Assembly (NCBI GenBank): GCA_037013685.1
Contig: CM072887.1
Span: forward strand, 39,545,154 to 39,609,153
DNA: 64,000 nucleotides
Source: Acridotheres tristis
Lineage: Eukaryota; Chordata; Aves; Passeriformes; Sturnidae
Direction: 5' to 3'
Positions within the stretch are counted from its first letter, which is position 1. The number at the start of each line of letters is the position of its first letter. The position numbers and the translations under genes are program-made. The notes beneath the pieces are model-generated. The model had not been told where the DNA came from. It saw nothing but the letters and a program-made list of their open reading frames with translations, and ran no database searches. Shown here in pieces: positions 1 to 12,933 of the stretch.

Positions 1-1530
1 AAAATACTTCGGTGTACCACACAACTTCAAGAGCTAAATTGCAGTTGGCTTCCCACGTTTGCTTATGTTTTGCTGTGAAAAATAATTCAGAGGGTGTTTT
101 TAGTAACATTTCGTTATGTGGGGATAGAAATTCTCTCTGCATCGGCTTCATTCTCTGTATTTCAGTTATTTTTAGACTGTATTGACATTGTCATGTGTGA
201 CAGTAGGTCACAGAGGATGAATCTATTTGTTTAGGACTGTTTCTTGACATGACAGAAACTCAGTGCATGCACAAGCATCCTAACTTTGTTAGCCAGCCTC
301 TCTGTCCTCTTGTTGTCCTGTTGTTATACTGTATTAGACTTTTGACATTGATCCTGTGAGGGATCTCACCCCCCTGTTTAAGGGGTTCTTCTGAGCTGCT
401 GACATCTGGTGGATATTTAGAAGGTTAGTTGGAGGATGCTGAACAATCACATGTGGATTGAGTCAAGTCTAGCACAAGCCGTTATGTTACGGTAACAAGG
501 TTACAAGGTAAAGTGCATTTTTTGTGCCTGTCACTCATGTTCATTGTATGCCCAAGACATGTACTGAGCATATCCTTTTATGTAAGAAGACTGAGGCACT
601 GCTTAGCAGTACAGGGTTCTGTTAAAATGTGGGTTGGAGCCTTCTGCCAGTTTTTGGAAATGTTAAATTTGATCATTAAGAATATCCTAAAAGTGTAGTA
701 AGCCCTTATGTTGCATACACACAGTAGAGTTAGTTCTGTGCCTGAGAATACATCATAGTGTGTGTGTCCCTCTGTGAGGTGACTCTAAATAAATTGCCAT
801 CGTTCAGGAGTTTTGTCTAATTAGCAGAACAGCTGTCTTTGAAAACATTCTTCTTAAGGTCTGATGTCTTGAGGATTATTTAATTAGAAAGAAGCGAATC
901 ACTGGTGTAGATGGCTCTGTTGAATTCAGAGGCTTTGTTTTGAATTGAAGAAAAAGACTTTTTGAACTATAGCTTACATAGAGTAATGGATAGGGAAAAG
1001 GAAGTGAGAGTGTAGCTCTCACAGATACAGCTTCTACGACAAAAACTAGATTTGAATTGATGGAAATCTTTAGAAGGAGGAATCTTCTAAAAACATGAGT
1101 AAAATCCGTCTTCAGCTGGAAGGGATTAAGAGGTGTCCATCTGTTTTTGTGCTTATTTCTGTTTATTTTTCATGGGGTTGCAGATTGATTCTCTTGTGAC
1201 ACTCCCAGCAAACTGGTGGGGGTTGCAGGGAAGGGAGGAGGGAGGAGGCGTTGCTAAGGACTGTCACAAGCTTAGCATGAAAACGCTTATTCTTGTCTCT
1301 CTCCAGTTTTTGCCCTCCAACTGAAATCTTTGTAGCTAAAAGTCTGTATTTTGGACCATGTAAAAATCTGTGCTTTTCCATAAATTGGTGGATAGATAGA
1401 CAAACTGAGGAGGCACATGAGCAAGTGTTGAACAGATGAGGTCCTCAAGAAGCATATGCAGGGGAATGGAAGAAATCAGATAGGGAGAAAAGAGTGGCAC
1501 ACAGTAGTCAGAATGAGTCTAGGGACAGAA

Positions 1531-1572
1531 GTCCAAGGGTTAAGTCAGAAAACAAGTCCAAGGGTTAAGTCA
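1531..1572 (+). repeat. Two-copy direct repeat, 17 bp, period 25
   Basis: GTCCAAGGGTTAAGTCA occurs at 1531 and again at 1556, separated by GAAAACAA. A small local duplication in otherwise unremarkable DNA. Confidence 0.8.
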
Positions 1573-4500
1573 AGGGTATCAGTTATTTAGAAAAGAAAGG
1601 GGGATGTGGAAGTCTAATAGAAAATGGGAAGGAAAAAAAAGTAGTACAATTAGGTACAATTGTAAAGGCTTGACATCCTAATTGGTAGGGAAGAAGGTGA
1701 AGTACTAAGAAATAATTTGAACTGTGAAAGATCAGTTTACAGTAGATGATAACTAGAGGTGTCAAGAGGGGCACATAGGCTGGGAATGGTTGGCCTGGGG
1801 CCAGTGCTCAGAGAGTTGCTGCACCTCCACATGTTCAGGGACACAAAGTTGGTGTAAGACTCTTTGGAAATAAAGGAATCTTTTAATACTGTCTCTAAGA
1901 ATGAGATGCCAAATTTGAATGGTGGGTTCTTCTGCCACGTGATGGAAGAGTTCTAAAGAGAGGAGCTAGAGCAGAAGACTGTCCCACGGAGGAACTATCA
2001 GTAACTTGCTGCCAAGAAGCACAACAGTCCTTCCCAATCACTTCAAAACCCCTCCTCAGTTCTGAAGGAAGGAGCCAGGCTGACTGCAAGGGCTGGGGTT
2101 CAGGCAAAGAGGAACTGGAGGCATGACCATTCTGATGCCCTTGTAGCCTTGGCTTGCTTTGTCCAGCCTTCCTCTGAGGTGGCCTTGCACTGGATTGTGC
2201 TCACTTGATGCTGATTGCCCTTTTTCACCTCAGCTCCTGCTAAGAAGAGTTTGCAAGTGAATGCTTGCCACAAATCGTGCACACAAAGCCAGGACACAGT
2301 CTGCCTCATACTGTTATGTCAGAAGCCAAAGAGAATAATGATTGTTTCTCCACGTTGAGTGATACCTTCTCCCTCATGGGTCTCACTCATTGGCATACTG
2401 GTGAAAATTCAGAACTTCCTACTAGTCAATCCTGATACTGGTACTGAATTCTCTCTTACAGCCACGCTGCTCTCCATGTGTCTTCCCACCAATTGCAGCT
2501 TGCATTTTTTCCCCAGAAAACCTCACTTTCTTCCAGTCCTTCTGATTTCCTGTTGGCTCTGCAGCAGTATTTTTCTGCCATCATTATAATTCATAATGCT
2601 TAGCAAGTTCACATCACGCGGAGATTTAATTATAATCTTGTTTAAAACCCTCTTTTTGATAGTTAATATTTAATATTCATGTGAATTCCATCAGTGTTGC
2701 AGTAGAGTTGCAGACCCTCCTCCCAGTTTCGTTCTTGGTCTTCATTATTGCTTTTCTTTCACTTCATTCTCTTCAACAGCTTTTTAGTATAGCTGATCGT
2801 GTTTGCACATCCAAGCAGCCACTTTTTCTGTTTGTGTGCCAGGTTACACCAAGTGATTTGTAATCCTTCATTCCAGGGTCTGTTCTCATTCTTACATATG
2901 CAGTTTATTTTTACTTGTGGCCTTTTCTGCTATTATCGGACATATTTTTGGATTACACAGCTGACTTCTAAAAATATTTTGAATCACAGTGCTGTTTGGT
3001 TGATTTAACCATTTATCATTTTTGTTTTCCTCTAGTCCAAGGGATCATAATTTTCTTCTTTCACTTGCTCAGCATTAGGACGAAATTAATCCTTCAAAGC
3101 CCTAGTTACACCAATTAGATAACTGTTGTTCTATTGCTTTTTTTTACACTGTACATTTCACATCAGATTCTTAAACAGCATTTTAAATGTGGATTATCTT
3201 TTCATCATTCTTTGTGTGTATAATACTCTCTGATATTTCTGTTTTCAAAATTCCATACTTCTCTGAAAAATAAAGCAAATCCTGGTGCATGTGAGATCTG
3301 AGTGTTCTTCTTCAGAAAGGAGTGTGTTTTCAACAGAAACAGTTACATGCCAGTGTGTAGTTCCAGAGTATACAGTATAAATCCTGCCCTATTGCAGAAT
3401 TCCGCTGATTAACTCTAAGGCTTTATAAAGGAAGGGCACTATCTTCTTTCCTGGACAGATGTAACTTAAAATTTAGTTGATGCTACAAAACCCCTGAAGA
3501 GTCTTTCTGCAATGAAAACAAAACACAATGCCAAAAAAAAGAGGAAGAAAAAAGGGTCCTTTCATGGCACTATAACAAGCCTAGTTAAGGATGGCAAATT
3601 TTTCAGGACATAAGGTTAGAGGGCCCCAAGGCACCTATTCAGCAAGATGTGTAAACACTTACCTAACTCTAAATAGGTGAGTGGTCTCACTGAAGTCAAA
3701 AGCACTATTTCTATGCTTAAGCATTGACATGGGGTTTAATACCTCACTAAAGTGAAGCCTAAAGACCCCACTAATTTTAATCTAGCCAAATATACCTCTA
3801 ATTTCTGGGTCAGCAGGGCATTCAGAACTAAACAGCTTCTAATAAAAAGAGTAAGCTTAAGGATATCCAGGAGAAAAAAGAAAGAAAGAAGAATTCTTTT
3901 TACATTTTTACAGCATGCTGATTTAGCTAGTGTTCATCTTTATTTGCATTGGAGATCTGTGCAGGTAGAGAGGGTTAGACTGCAATGCAGAGGATGGCGT
4001 GGTAATGTATTTTTATTGACTAACAGGCATTGAATGCAATCAGATACTGCACCCTTAACTTCCTGGGTACTCATAGACATGCTCCTTTTGCATTCTTTCA
4101 CTAAAAAGCACTTAAAAAGCAAGCCAAAAACATGCTGGCTTGCAAGGACTGTGATTTTATTCGGCATGCTTTAAAATGCATTCTCTTTTTTAGGAAAGAT
4201 AAAATGGGGCTGATCCAATTTTGACGACTGACCTGAATGGTTAGGGGGACTACTTTTGTGAGCTTTGTGAGCTAAAAATATTTATATGATGGTGTAGAAA
4301 AATCACTCTGCATGATGGTGACTGGGAAATGTTTTCACTTAAATGACTTGTTTTAGAAAGTGCAGATGTGCATTTTCCCACAAAAGCACATCAGTGTCAG
4401 CAACATCTGAGATGGGAGAAGAAACCTTATCAAATTCTTATTTCATTCTGATAATGTTAAATCCTTTTCCTTTCACTATGATGGACATATGTGAAAACCC

Positions 4501-5112
4501 ATATACTGAATCCTATGTTCCCCTCATAGCTTTGCTCCTGTTTATAAGAAGGAACAGATAGATATCTGCAAAGCATGTCTTGAGAGTGTGCTTTCCTGCT
4601 GAGTCTACCCTGAAAGAATTATTTAGAGAGCTACAGTTATGTCTCCATTTCCTAAAGCTGAGGCCTATCTTAGCCCCATAGCTAGGTCATTAAGAAAACC
4701 ATTCAAAGATTTCTTCAGCATTATAAATTGGAAAAATTTACTGGTGTACATCACAACACTGCAGTGTTGCTAAATGCATCTGTGGAGCAATGTGACATCA
4801 AACTTCTCTCATCAGTAAAGCCTTTGCTCCATTTTCTCATGTCTAAAAAGATCAGTGGCAAATTAAAATAGTCATTTATTTCCTATTCACTTCCTTCTTT
4901 TTTATAAAGGTTAACTAAGCAAGCTACTGAATAAAATTGAATGACTTTACAATGATTCTTTGCTCTTAGGCATATTGCAGAAGAGCTGTGCTGGCAGGAA
5001 GATGGTGCTTATTTTCTGAGACTATATTTTCACCATGTTACACAACACCAGCAGGTTTGCAAAACTCCAGTTGCATATCAGCACCAACAGTTAATATTTT
5101 CCATGCTTTTGC

Positions 5113-5126
5113 ATTTGCATTTGCAT
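5113..5126 (+). promoter_or_regulatory. Two overlapping POU octamer motifs
   Basis: ATTTGCAT at 5113-5120 and again at 5119-5126 match the octamer bound by POU (OCT) factors. No promoter or gene is recognised nearby, so a regulatory role is only a possibility. Confidence 0.25.
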
Positions 5127-6320
5127 GTTGAGTCTGCTGAATTCATCATCACTTTGCAGCAGGGTGGTGACAGGGCAGCTACAAGTCATTAGTGAGCTGT
5201 GGAAAAACAAATGGAAATCGTATAAGCACGCTGAGACGCTGACTGTGTGCTCAGCAATGGGATGGGCTAAAGCACATATTGCACATTCCAGGATGGGGAA
5301 GATGAATGGGAGATGCATAGCTGGTCTCTAATTCCTCAGCCACTGAGGCTGTGGAGTTCATGCTTTGTTTAACATTTCTGTTCAGTTTTTTTTTTTTTTA
5401 ATGTGAATAGGCTGTGAATAAACACATGCAAACACACATATACATAAGCTATGGCCTGACTTTGCCGTGTCACCATCTTTAAAACTTACTCCTCTTCAAC
5501 AAATTTGTCAGATGCCTATGAAGATTCTTAATTGTGTTTCTTTATTAGACTAATTTGATTGCAAAGTATGTTGCCATGTGAACATCTGGGAAAGAGAGGG
5601 ACCAGGAAATTGTAACTAGAATCTTAAAATCACTGTAAGTATTATAAATTAATATAAGCACCCTATGCCCAATGCCAATCCTTAATCATAATTTGATAGC
5701 AAAAAAGATTGGACTCTAAAAAACTGAGAAGTTTTGGTATGGTGCGAAATAAGTACTACATACTACCATGAGTAACATTTTATCCCTCACCACAAGAGAA
5801 ACTCGCATGGCCTCATTCTTTTTCCATATGTTTTTCTGATGTAAGAATGTGAACATTCAAGGCCTCTTTTATTTGTCTTGATGTTGTTTTTGGCTGCAGT
5901 GATATAAAGTACTCTTCCCACCTGTGTCAACTATGAAATAAGCATCTTGAGTCTCACCTCCTGCTGAATATTCTTATACTCACCCTCAGAAGGGATTGTG
6001 CAGAGTTTGCTTCAATGGACAGGAGTAGAGGATCTTATGGAATTGACAGTGGGTTATGTCAAGAGTGTGCTAGGTTAAAGCTGCATCAAGGAGACAGCAG
6101 AGAAATTTTGTAATACCTGGAGAAGCACAAGCTATACTGGAATGTACTTCAGTTATAGCACTACTAGAAAATTTCACATGGCAATGACTCTATTCCCTGC
6201 ATAGAAATTATCTGTCCATTAAAGTTGATGGGATAGATCTACTTTAAGCATACCTGAATCCATCATGAAAAATTAAGTTTAGTTTGAGCTTGACGTATGG
6301 CATGTAAAACAGTCTCTTGG

Positions 6321-7348
6321 TGTGGAGGTTTGACCCTGTGGATTCCAGGTGCCCACCAAAGCTTCTCTCTGCTTCTCAGTTGGACAGGGGAGAGAAAATA
6401 TAATGGAAGGCTCCTGAGTTGGAATAAGGACAGGGAGAGATCACTCACTACTTACTGTCAAAACAGTCTTGAATTGACAAAATGAATTTATTACCAATCA
6501 AAATCAGATTAGGATAATCAGAAGTACAATAAATCTTAAAAATACCTCCCCCACAACCCCCTCCTTCCCAGGCTTAGCTTTATTCCTGATTCTCTATCTT
6601 GTTCCCTCCAGCAGCTCAGGAAGATGGGAATGGGAGCTACAGTCAGTTCCTTCGTTACATATTGCTTCTGCCACCCCTTCCTCCTCAGGAAGAAGCGTCT
6701 TTCCCCTGCTTCAGTGTGGGGTGCCTCACATGGGAGACAGTCCTCTATGAAGATCTCCAAAGTATGTCCTTCCCACGGGCTGCAGTTCCTTATGAACTGC
6801 TGCAGTGTTGGTCTCTTTATAAAGGATGCAGTCCTTCAGACACAGGCTCCTCCAGCATGGCCCTCCATGCTGTCACAAGTCCTACCAGGACCCTGCATCA
6901 CTGTGGGATTCCCATGGGTTCACAGACTTCTTTTGGGTTTCTTCATGTCTCCAGGTAGGTCCCTGCTGCCCTGTGGACCTCCGTGAGCTGCAAGAGCACA
7001 ATTGCCTCATTATGGTCTGCACCATGAGCATGAGACTCTCTGCTTCTGTACCTGAAGCACCTCCTCTCCCTCCCTCTGCACTGACTTTGGTGTCTGCAGA
7101 GTTGTTTCATGTATTTTCACTCCTCTATTCTCTGGCTGCAGATACATTTTTCCCCTTCTTAAATATGTTCCTACAGAGACATTAATTACCATTTCTGATT
7201 GTCTCAGCCTTGGGCAGCAGTGCATCTGTCTTGGTTCCTGTTGACATTGCCTATGTCAGATATAGGGAAAGATTGAATCTTCTTGGATAAACCACTCCTA
7301 TAGCCCCCCTCACCGACCTCCAAAAGCTTGCCATGTAAATCCAATACA
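6321..7348. mobile_element. Avian endogenous retrovirus LTR, about 1.03 kb
   Basis: Runs from TGTGGAGGTTTGACCCTG to CCAATACA. Recognisable blocks in order: GGTGCCCACCAAAGC, GGACAGGGGAGAGAAAATATA, GGACAGGGAGAGATCACTCA, TTATTACCAATCAAAATCAG, a series of diverged ctgcag/cacggg units (6700-6970), GTCTGCAGAGTTGTTTC, and GCTTGCCATGTAAATCCAATACA. These match my memory of a widespread avian LTR. Orientation is not settled. No retroviral genes adjoin it, so it is probably a solo LTR. The several 110-120 codon ORFs inside are not genes. Confidence 0.72.
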
Positions 7349-10300
7349 CCTGCTAATAAGTTCTCTGGATAACAGACATGCTGCCTTTGGGACTGGGTGC
7401 AGCACAGCTGCAGGATTTTCTAGTGCTCTTTTCCCCACTGTCTGTGGCAAGTGCATTTTAGTGTTGTGGGCATATGTGCTCCCTCAAATATCAGTACCAA
7501 AAAGTTAGGAAAATAATTGCAGACGAGCATTTACCCCTCACAAGGGTTTTTTGGTTATTGCTATGTTTATAATATCCTGTAGGCCATGCTGCACTGATAC
7601 ATGGTTACTGCCACATATATTGGTGTGAGAACCAGAAAACTATAGTACTGCTACGAGGCTTTTAGGTCAGCAAGGGACAGGCAATTCTAGAGCTCAGTCA
7701 AGGCTTTGTCTGCCTGTCCTACTACATTAATTTAACCTGGATCTTGGAGAAGGGTTTTGCAGTTGCAGTGTCTATTTGAAAGTGTTACCAGAGCTAGATA
7801 TTTATCAAGGATTGTAGAAAAAATATCAGTAACACTGTCAGCAATCCTGAATGACGTGGAGAGAAAGAAAGGAAATCTGAAGTCACATAAGTGATTAAAT
7901 GAGCCTCAAAAAATTATTCAGCTCAAGTTTGGATTTGGTAGCTTGTCCTCCTATTTGCAGTTTTGCTCTTCATCTCTCAGATCTGACATTCTTCACTCTC
8001 AGGAAACTGCTGCTGTTTCTGTTCTTACTAACCATGGGAGCACTGTGCTGTTTTGGAGATCTGAAGTAAGCTGCTATGTTAGTGCAGTATGTGTCCAGAG
8101 ATACTCTTTCAGGTCCTAGCAGGGCTGTGTGGCTGTCCTTGTGTTGGAGTCCCTGAGCTCCTTTGTGCCTCAGCACTGCTCTGGCACAGCCAGTTTGTAA
8201 TTTCAGTGCCAACTCATGGCTCCATGCCGTGGCTTCAGCATCCCCTGGGAATTTTGTGCAAGCCTGTCTGAGAGACATGAGTACTCTCTCACATCCATGC
8301 CTTCTGCAGCAGCATGAGTAAAGTAGAATCAAGTAGCACAAACTTTGGTCTTCTCTTTTATTGAGCTGAAATTATCCATCAGGTTGTTCGCAATCCTGCT
8401 TCCCAGATTCCTCTTCCCTGCTTCACTAATACATTTCCTCTCTTCTGTGTACATGTAGTTCTTCAATAGCTGCTTCTCAACAGAGTATAGACACATGGCA
8501 GAAATCCTTACCCTGAAAATTTCCTTGCAAAAGTGACCAGACCCATATTAGCAGAAAGACAGATATTTTTTTCCATCTTCTTCTGACCTTAAGTGAGACA
8601 TTAGTGGTTTTTTAAACCTTGCTAGGCATGCCAGAAACACTAAGATCAGCTCTCTCTAAACACTAGTGTGGATCAAGTTCTTCATTCTCTCTCCTGAAAC
8701 AGGGGCAGCTGCTATCCTCATTGCTACAATGAAAAACATCTGCCATCTGTTATCTGGAGTCTGAAACCTTAGCTAACAGCTACCCTGCCGAATATTTTTA
8801 ATACCTGTAAAATAACACTGATGCACTAGCTGTAGTACAGATTAAGGAGAAACACTTGCAAAGAACCAGAGGATCTCCACATGTGTGGGCACCCAAAGAA
8901 AGACTATCTTCACAGAACAGGATATTTAAAATTAGTTACTCAAATCTCCTTTACTGCAAGCAAATTCTTGTGCAAATACTGTAAAGCTTTTCCTATAGAG
9001 AATTCAGAAATCTAGATTTGCTTTGTGTAAATTTTTTGTTTGCTAATCAGCATATTCTGTTGCCAAGCTACCCTGGCTAGAAAACAGCAATCCAACCCTC
9101 TCAGGACATCAAATTATGGTAGCAACAGGAAATCTCCATATTTTTAGTCCTTTGAAAGCAATGTTGAAATGAATGACATCTCTCCACCATATAAGGTGAA
9201 GTGCAGAGGAGATGGCAGGTTTTGTTATCCTATGACAAGATTTGGGATATGTTTCTGATTGTCCCAAGATGAATGTGGGGAAATGAGAAAAGAAGTTGAG
9301 ACTCAAGAAGATGTACAGAAGGAGAAAATGCTCACTTCCCTTTCTCACATTGCTGAAGAGAATGAAGATGGGACAGAAATACACTCTTTGCTGTCTTGCA
9401 GGTGGAGAAGCAACTGTCTCAGACAAACCCTCTGAGCCCTCAAGGACACCATGTGAATTCTACAGGAGGTTTTCTGGAGAACAGTTGCTTTGCAAGTTTA
9501 GCGGTCCTTTTTTCCACCATTTAGAGCAGCAGCATGTCCCCTGTAATGGCAAAGGTTATGGTGACAGTCAGAAGACAGAAGGTATTGGTTTCCTGCACCT
9601 CAGTTTGAAATCTTCACTCCTACCCAAAGTACACTCCCCACCTGATGCTGATGTCAATATTTACATACCAGTTTGGACTTGGAACTCTCTGGTAATTTTT
9701 GCAGCACTCCTGCATCCCTGATGTTTGAGTTCAGGCTTGTCACTTTGTCACTTAGTCACACTGGGAACCCCCTCAAACAGCACAGTCATGTGAAATGACT
9801 CAGGAGCTTGTCCTCTGGGTCCTGATATCTGGAGCATGGATAAGAGTTTCTTCTCCATGCAACATGCAACTGGTTTCTGGGCCAGGTTCTCCAATGAGCG
9901 CTGTAATTTCTGGTATGTGAGCTCTTGGCCTGACGGTGCTATGCTTCTCACTTGGTTAATTTTACTTACATGACTATGAGATCTTATAACCATAACCCCT
10001 GTTCCTTTGGCTTTACACCTGTGTGTGTATGCAGTGTGGTTTCTAAGAGGGAATAATGCCTTTGCCATCAGAAAGAAGAATATTTAATAATTTCTTTGGT
10101 TTTATAATCCTTCCTTTAATTTCCCTTTAAATTAATCCAACCCTGTCTTGATGCGACATAGGAGGTGCTCTGCCTAAAAAGACATAAATATGATTAGATT
10201 ACAGGTACTTCAAAGACGCCCCACCTTTGGCTGATTGTGAGCTGCTTAGAATTAGTGGAACTATGTGGCAATGGGCAAAAGTCTTACCCCAAGCAGTACT

Positions 10301-12006
10301 TTCCCTTTGGCTGAAATTCCAGGATGCGCCCAAAACTCCATAGCTTGTGTGTGCAAAACAGTCATGTCAGCAGGAAAACTCGGGACCTTACATTTTTTTC
10401 CTGTTATGACATGGCAGCTCTGCTCTACTGCAGTTCATGCATAAAATACCACGATGTCCAAGCCTGGAAGGTTGAGAACATAACAAACATCATAATTGCA
10501 GTTGGACTGTGATCCTGATGCCACAAGGAGTCAGTGAGTGGGTTTTTTCCCTCCCAGGATTTCAGCATCAGCAGAATCCACCTGATAGAGGTGGAAACAC
10601 CTCACCTTGCCACTGCCATTGCTTCCCCAGAGATCAAGGTCACCATCACTACCCCCTTCCCCTGGGTTAGTTGCAACAAACTTCACTGGGAAAAACTCAG
10701 TCAGGAAAAAACGGCAAATCAACCAAACAATGAAAAAGACTAAAGGAAGTAGACACCATGAAAATCCAGTGCAGCAATAGAATGTTAGTCAGCTGTCTTT
10801 AGATCCAATCCACCATACATCTCATTTGGTGGCTTATTTGCTCTGAACTCAGACACCATGCTCAGGATGGCCTTTTGGCCCTCCAGGAGGCACCCCACAG
10901 CTGTGTTTTTCATGGTGTTATGGACCCTGGAAGTTGTTCCTTCATGAAATGAAAGGAGGACATGAGCACTGCCTGCCCTGCTTTCCACAGTGTGCTGTTG
11001 TGTCAGAACAGCAGCTGCAGGGGAACATGGTGATGGAGGCCAAGGTGTACATATGGGAGAGGGCACACGGGTATGGCACAGTTCTTGAAGATGCACACCT
11101 GGTTTGAAGCTGGGGTTATTGTTAGCAGATGGGAGGATGCTGGTTCATGCTTTGGTCTTCTTTTGTGTGGTCCACAGTGACATCTAATGGCACGGCACCA
11201 GACTGCGCCACGTCTGCCGAGAGCTAAGTGGACAAAAACCGGGGATTGCCAAATATTTATCATTTGACAGGACAAGGTAAATTCTGTCAGGGTGAAAACC
11301 ATAGATACTGTATTAAACTAAACACTATTTGTAGCCATACTGTGATATATATTACCTGAATAAAGCTGGGAAATAGTCTAAAGGTAGGAAGTGGTAGAGT
11401 TAAACTGCTTCCTGAAATATTTCACATAATATATTAGGTTAATGAACTGTCAGTGAGTCTAAGCAGTATTAAAGGAGTAAATCAGGACAATGTTCCAGAA
11501 AGGATTCAATCCCAAATAGTCTGAGTTTGATGTGATGCACCACTTTCATATACATCTCCCTCTATTAAAAAACTACAAGATTCAACAAAATTGTTCCACA
11601 AGAAATACCATTTCTAATAAAATATGGTCCATAAAATATTTTCAACCACTATTGTTTTGTGACATCATTTTTTGGACTGTGCAAATTTTAGATCAGAAGT
11701 CTGTCCAGCCCCTTTTAGGTACCAGTAAAGGCCACTAATTAATGTTGCAAAAAAATAGTTTCTGTGTCATGTTCAACTGTAAGAGGCCAACATATAAAAT
11801 GTGTCATCCCAAATAATAGAAAACAATAGCAAAAAACCTTTGATATTATTGAAGACAAATTTTTAGGAAAATAGCTGTTTCCCTGTTTACCTTAAATTGA
11901 TAGTGTTTTATTTGCAGTAATGGACATTGAATGACATTCCATTTAAATTAGTTTCAGAATCACCAAATTAAAAGGAAAAATATAGCTGTATTTTGTCTAT
12001 ATACTA

Positions 12007-12008
<2 letters not shown>

Positions 12009-12054
<46 letters not shown>
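12009..12054 (+). repeat. (GT)23 microsatellite
   Basis: Uninterrupted GT dinucleotides over 46 bases, then TTGGTG. Likely polymorphic in length. Confidence 0.97.
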
Positions 12055-12055
<1 letters not shown>

Positions 12056-12910
12056 GGTGTATAAAATGCAGTTAGTCGGTTGTGCATAGTACGCTTAGTG
12101 TCAGTGCCAAAAACCCATTAGTGCAAACAGTTTTTAGGTAGGTTTTTCATCCCTGATATGAATTCACAATGCAAAACAACGCTAACTTGCACTTAAGACA
12201 TTTGAATAACTGTCGGTTCTGACTTCAAGGCTGAGCAGCATATGGTGAACCCAGGGAGAAAGTGGCTTTCCTCCTGCGGTCCTTTAGACTTGCTAATTCA
12301 TGATAAGTATAATTTTTTGAGTAAAAAGTAATTAATTTTTCTCTTTAACAAGAGGTTTCTAAACGGCATATATACTTTTTTTTTCCCTACAGGATTATTT
12401 TCTTTGCGGGTTTTACACAAGGAAATAGAGTTTCTAGTTACCTTTTTGCCTAAAAGTCTTTATAGGGTGATATATATTATCATTGTGATTATAGGGGCAA
12501 ATATTTTTATGCTTATAATAGGGGAGAAACAGTACAAGAAAAATCCTTTTTGCACAATACTGAACTCAGTTGTGGAACTTACTGCTACAGGATTCCTTGG
12601 AAACTAAAATTCACATGGCCAGACAAAAGAAATCTGGAAAAACCATGAAGGATTGCTCCACTGGTGACTCTTAAATATAGTTGGAGTACATCCATCAGCT
12701 CAAGAACTCACAGCTGCTGATTGTTAAAGAGTGGGTGCATAAATGGGAGAAAGGAATACGCTGACTGTGCCATTACATTAATTATTTCCCTTACTGTCCA
12801 GTATTAGTTACTGTCATAAATGTATTTCTCTAGCTGCATTGTTTTCTCTCTCCCCTATGGCTGTGCTAATGTCTGATTTTTCTTATATGAAAGCCCAGTA
12901 ATAGCTTCCC

Positions 12911-12933
12911 TTTTTTTTTTTTTTTTTTTTTTT
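12911..12933 (+). repeat. Poly(T) run, T23
   Basis: Twenty-three consecutive T after GCTTCCC. It could be the poly(A) tail of an old minus-strand retrocopy, but no retrocopy body was recognised beside it. Confidence 0.9.

Larger units (their letters stand above)
1..6320. other. Intergenic DNA, no gene recognised
   Basis: All six frames give only short ORFs of low complexity or random composition. Apart from the 25-bp duplication at 1531, a T14 run at 5386-5399 and overlapping octamer motifs at 5113-5126, I see no repeat family or exon I can name. Confidence 0.5.

Noticed and set aside
6599..7185. Three overlapping 119-120 codon + strand ORFs
   Set aside because: They lie inside an avian LTR, overlap in different frames and resemble no protein.
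9296..9721. 141-codon + strand ORF
   Set aside because: No recognisable domain, no clear splice or promoter context, and random-looking composition. Expected by chance in 64 kb.
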